Shown: in pieces, positions 13,523 through 15,554 of the stretch
Layout of the letters: the number at the start of each line of letters is the position of its first letter
Position numbering within the stretch: position 1 is the stretch's first letter
NCBI GenBank assembly: GCA_045536425.1
Contig: JAZSNN010000020.1
Span: 1-15,554 of the forward strand
Direction of reading: 5' to 3'
DNA length: 15,554 nucleotides
Source of the DNA: UBA11540 sp045536425
GTDB lineage: Bacteria; Bacillota; Clostridia; Oscillospirales; Ruminococcaceae
Notes under the pieces: model-generated
Databases searched by the model: none
The model's input: only the letters and a program-made list of their open reading frames with translations
What the model was told of the DNA's origin: nothing
Position numbers and translations under genes: made by a program

Positions 13523-14289
13523 AAAGGTTAAGTCTCACCACCGTCACGCTGATAAGTCTTGTCACAAACCTTGCATACGCCGTATACAACTGCGTTTTGG
13601 GTTTTGTGTCGCAGTCGTGGTGGTTTATCACCCTGAGCACCTACTATACGGTTTTGAGCGTTATGCGCTTTGCGGTTTTACGGATAAAGCGAAAGAGCGA
13701 GATTGAGAGCTTTGCAAAGAGATTTACGGGGTTTAGTTTTCTTTTCCTCGCGCTTTGTCTTGTCGGCACGGTTATCCTTTCGGTAACAGACAACCGAGGC
13801 ACAAAGCATAACGAGATTATTATGATCACCATTGCGCTTTACACCTTCACAAAGGTGGTGCTTGGCATCATAAACCTCGTCAAATCAAAAAAATATTCTT
13901 CCCCTGCATTCAAGACCCTGCGAAACATCTCGTTTGCAGATGCGCTCGTTTCGGTTTTTTCTCTGCAGAGGTCGATGCTCGTGACCTTTGAGGGTATGAG
14001 CGAGGGTGACATTTTCTTATTTAACGTTCTGACCGGCACGGGTGTCTGTATTTCGGTGCTTTTGCTGGGTATTAATCTTATCGGAGGTAAAAGGGTAGAT
14101 ATGGCAAAATCAAAGATTGCAAACGCCACGGAAAAGATGGCGGAGGGCGTTGTCGACGGCTACAAAAAAATCGAGCGCGGTGTGGTCGAAGGATACACCA
14201 AGATTGAGGACAAATTCGTTGACCGTTATCTCACCCGCGAGGGCGAAACCGTCGAAGAAGCAAAAGAAAGACTTAAAAACAACAGATAA
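13519..14289 (+). CDS. Multi-spanning membrane protein with charged, repeated C-terminal tail
   Basis: A 256-residue protein of unknown function. The first 190 residues hold about six membrane segments (near 5-28, 33-52, 71-91, 100-120, 138-158, 165-187). The rest is a soluble, highly charged, helical tail in which GVVDGYKKIE is followed directly by a near repeat, GVVEGYTKIE, and then DKFVDRYLTREGETVEEAKERLK. I recall similar Val-Asp-x-Tyr-Lys-Lys-Ile-Glu tails on other small clostridial proteins, but no function. The start is ATG at 13519 within an ATGA overlap with the gene upstream. A longer frame open from 13417 is rejected because it would lie inside that gene. The gene ends eight bases before a strong hairpin. 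Confidence 0.85.
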   Translation: MKRLSLTTVTLISLVTNLAYAVYNCVLGFVSQSWWFITLSTYYTVLSVMRFAVLRIKRKSEIESFAKRFTGFSFLFLALCLVGTVILSVTDNRGTKHNEIIMITIALYTFTKVVLGIINLVKSKKYSSPAFKTLRNISFADALVSVFSLQRSMLVTFEGMSEGDIFLFNVLTGTGVCISVLLLGINLIGGKRVDMAKSKIANATEKMAEGVVDGYKKIERGVVEGYTKIEDKFVDRYLTREGETVEEAKERLKNNR

Positions 14290-14296
14290 ACATACC

Positions 14297-14325
14297 AAAG
14301 CCTCCCACAGTGAGTGGGAGGCTTT
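14297..14325. terminator. Perfect 12-bp hairpin between convergent genes (bidirectional terminator)
   Basis: AAAGCCTCCCAC (14297-14308) pairs exactly with GTGGGAGGCTTT (14314-14325) around a five-base loop. It lies just past the stop of the plus-strand membrane gene and 39 bases past the stop of the minus-strand symporter gene. Each orientation ends in TTT after the stem but then lacks a long T-run, so efficiency is moderate. Its position suits termination from both sides. Confidence 0.75.
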
Positions 14326-14364
14326 GATATAAATTATGTACCAAATTATTAGAGGATGTCGAAA

Positions 14365-15492
14365 TTAGTCTTGGTCGAGGGTAGCTACCGCCTCTGCCTC
14401 TATCTCGGGGTCATAGGAAATTATCGGAGCAACGTCCTGCTTCTTGACCTTTCTGTCAACGTAGTTCTTTGTGATCTTGACAACAAGCGGAATCATAAAC
14501 AGAACACCGATGAGGTTGGGAATCATCATAAGACCGTTGAAGGTGTCGGAGATATCCCAAGCGAGAGAAGAAGTGAGAACCGCACCGAAGATGACAGTGA
14601 TAACGTGGATGATGCGGAAGATAAAGGTTGTCTTTGCACCGAAGAGGTATTCCCAAGCCTTTGAGCCGTAGTGCGACCAGCCGAGAACGGTTGTGAACGC
14701 GAAGAGGAACATTGCGATAGCAACGAACTTACTACCGATATCGCCCCAAGAGAATACTTCGTTGAATGCGCCACCGACGAGAGTTGCATCGGTAAAGCCT
14801 GCGGCAATTTCGCCTGTCTTTGCGTTGAACACACCGCCGTTGAGACCGCCGGATGTAAGTACTACGAGAGCTGTCATTGTACAAACTACCATAGTATCAG
14901 CAAATACCTCGAAGATACCCCACATACCCTGCTTTACGGGCTCTTTAACGCTGGAGTTGGAGTGTACCATAACGGAAGAACCAAGTCCTGCCTCGTTGGA
15001 GAATACACCGCGCTTGAAGCCGTTTGTCATAGCAACGATAACACCGCCGATTCCACCACCGACAAATGCTTCGGGGCTGAATGCGTTAACGAAGATTGCC
15101 TTGAATGCGGGAAGGATTGCCTGATAGTTGATACCGATGATAACAAGGCTTCCTGCAACGAAGAGAACAACCATAAAAGGAACGATCTTTTCAGCAACGT
15201 TTGCGATTCTCTTTACACCGCCGAGGGTGATGATAGCGGTGAGAATCATAATTACTACACCGATAAGAACGTTGTAGAGGGAAACTCCTCCGAACACGTT
15301 GATGCTGGAAAGTGCCTCAACGTCGAAAGCAGCGGCAACGTTTGCAACGATTTTGTTTACCTGTCCCATACTTCCGATACCGAAGGAAGCGAGCATTGTA
15401 AAGATACAGAACAAAACCGCAAGTATTCTACCGGGCTTTTTGAGGGTTGCTTCGCCGTGAGCGTCTTTGTAGGAATAGTTGCCGACACCATC
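14365..15492 (-). CDS. Alanine/glycine:cation symporter (AGCS family), 5' part missing or broken
   Basis: Membrane transporter that takes up alanine or glycine with sodium (or protons). About 375 residues can be read, against the usual 450 to 500. Family marks are LASFGIGSMGQVN, the signature NGFKRGVFSNEAGLGSS, MWGIFEVFADTMVVCTMTALVV and GWSHYGSKAWEYLFG, with about eight membrane helices and a short charged C-terminal tail rich in acidic residues. Reading upstream, the frame continues through KKPGRILAVLF to an in-frame TAG at 15493-15495, and family-like residues (TYYL) occur on the far side of it. The true start lies outside the window. A TTG at 15412-15414 could be mistaken for a start but lies inside a helix. 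The TAG is either a contig-end error or a real nonsense mutation. Confidence 0.88.
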   Translation of the reverse strand, partial: DGVGNYSYKDAHGEATLKKPGRILAVLFCIFTMLASFGIGSMGQVNKIVANVAAAFDVEALSSINVFGGVSLYNVLIGVVIMILTAIITLGGVKRIANVAEKIVPFMVVLFVAGSLVIIGINYQAILPAFKAIFVNAFSPEAFVGGGIGGVIVAMTNGFKRGVFSNEAGLGSSVMVHSNSSVKEPVKQGMWGIFEVFADTMVVCTMTALVVLTSGGLNGGVFNAKTGEIAAGFTDATLVGGAFNEVFSWGDIGSKFVAIAMFLFAFTTVLGWSHYGSKAWEYLFGAKTTFIFRIIHVITVIFGAVLTSSLAWDISDTFNGLMMIPNLIGVLFMIPLVVKITKNYVDRKVKKQDVAPIISYDPEIEAEAVATLDQD

Positions 15493-15554
15493 CTACAAAT
15501 AATAAGTCGGAGGCCAAGCGGTCTTAAGGAAGACAAAGCCCCAGGGCAACCCCT

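Overview
The window looks like a chromosomal contig from an anaerobic, low-to-mid GC Firmicute of the class Clostridia, probably a gut Oscillospirales/Ruminococcaceae-type organism. The reasons are the dgt-dnaG-rpoD macromolecular-synthesis gene order, strong AGGAGG ribosome binding sites, and a SCIFF peptide with its radical SAM maturase, a gene pair that marks Clostridia. Fourteen complete or partial protein genes are supported. No tRNA, rRNA or CRISPR array was seen, and no intergenic gap exceeds 300 bases.

Layout. (1) Positions 1-81 are a short non-coding contig end with a perfect hairpin. (2) Positions 110-3254, minus strand: tex then dusB, a tight RNA-related operon. (3) Positions 3393-4028, plus: a stand-alone LUD-domain protein, with its promoter back to back with the tex promoter. 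(4) Positions 4096-9479, plus: dgt, dnaG, two tandem full-length housekeeping-type sigma-70 genes, and an Rrf2-family regulator, all 10 to 32 bases apart. (5) Positions 9530-12434, minus: scfA (SCIFF peptide, 49 residues), scfB (maturase) and a PLP-dependent Orn/Lys/Arg decarboxylase-family gene that begins on the base right after the scfB stop codon. A terminator-like hairpin lies between scfA and scfB. (6) Positions 12515-13033, minus: a TetR-type regulator, divergent from a pair of overlapping membrane-protein genes (13154-14289, plus). (7) Positions 14365-15554, minus: the C-terminal three quarters of an alanine/glycine:cation symporter, whose frame is broken by a stop codon close to the contig end.

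The most notable features are these. The primary sigma factor is duplicated in tandem: 361 residues each, no gaps, 302 of 361 identical by my count. Differences are concentrated in the N-terminus and region 3, while the promoter-reading regions are almost unchanged. The SCIFF operon carries a coupled decarboxylase gene, and the SCIFF peptide has Gly at the position where the studied homologue has its thioether acceptor Thr. A membrane protein ends in a repeated, charged Gly-Val-Val-x-Gly-Tyr-x-Lys-Ile-Glu tail. All functional names rest on motif recognition by eye; no database search was run.
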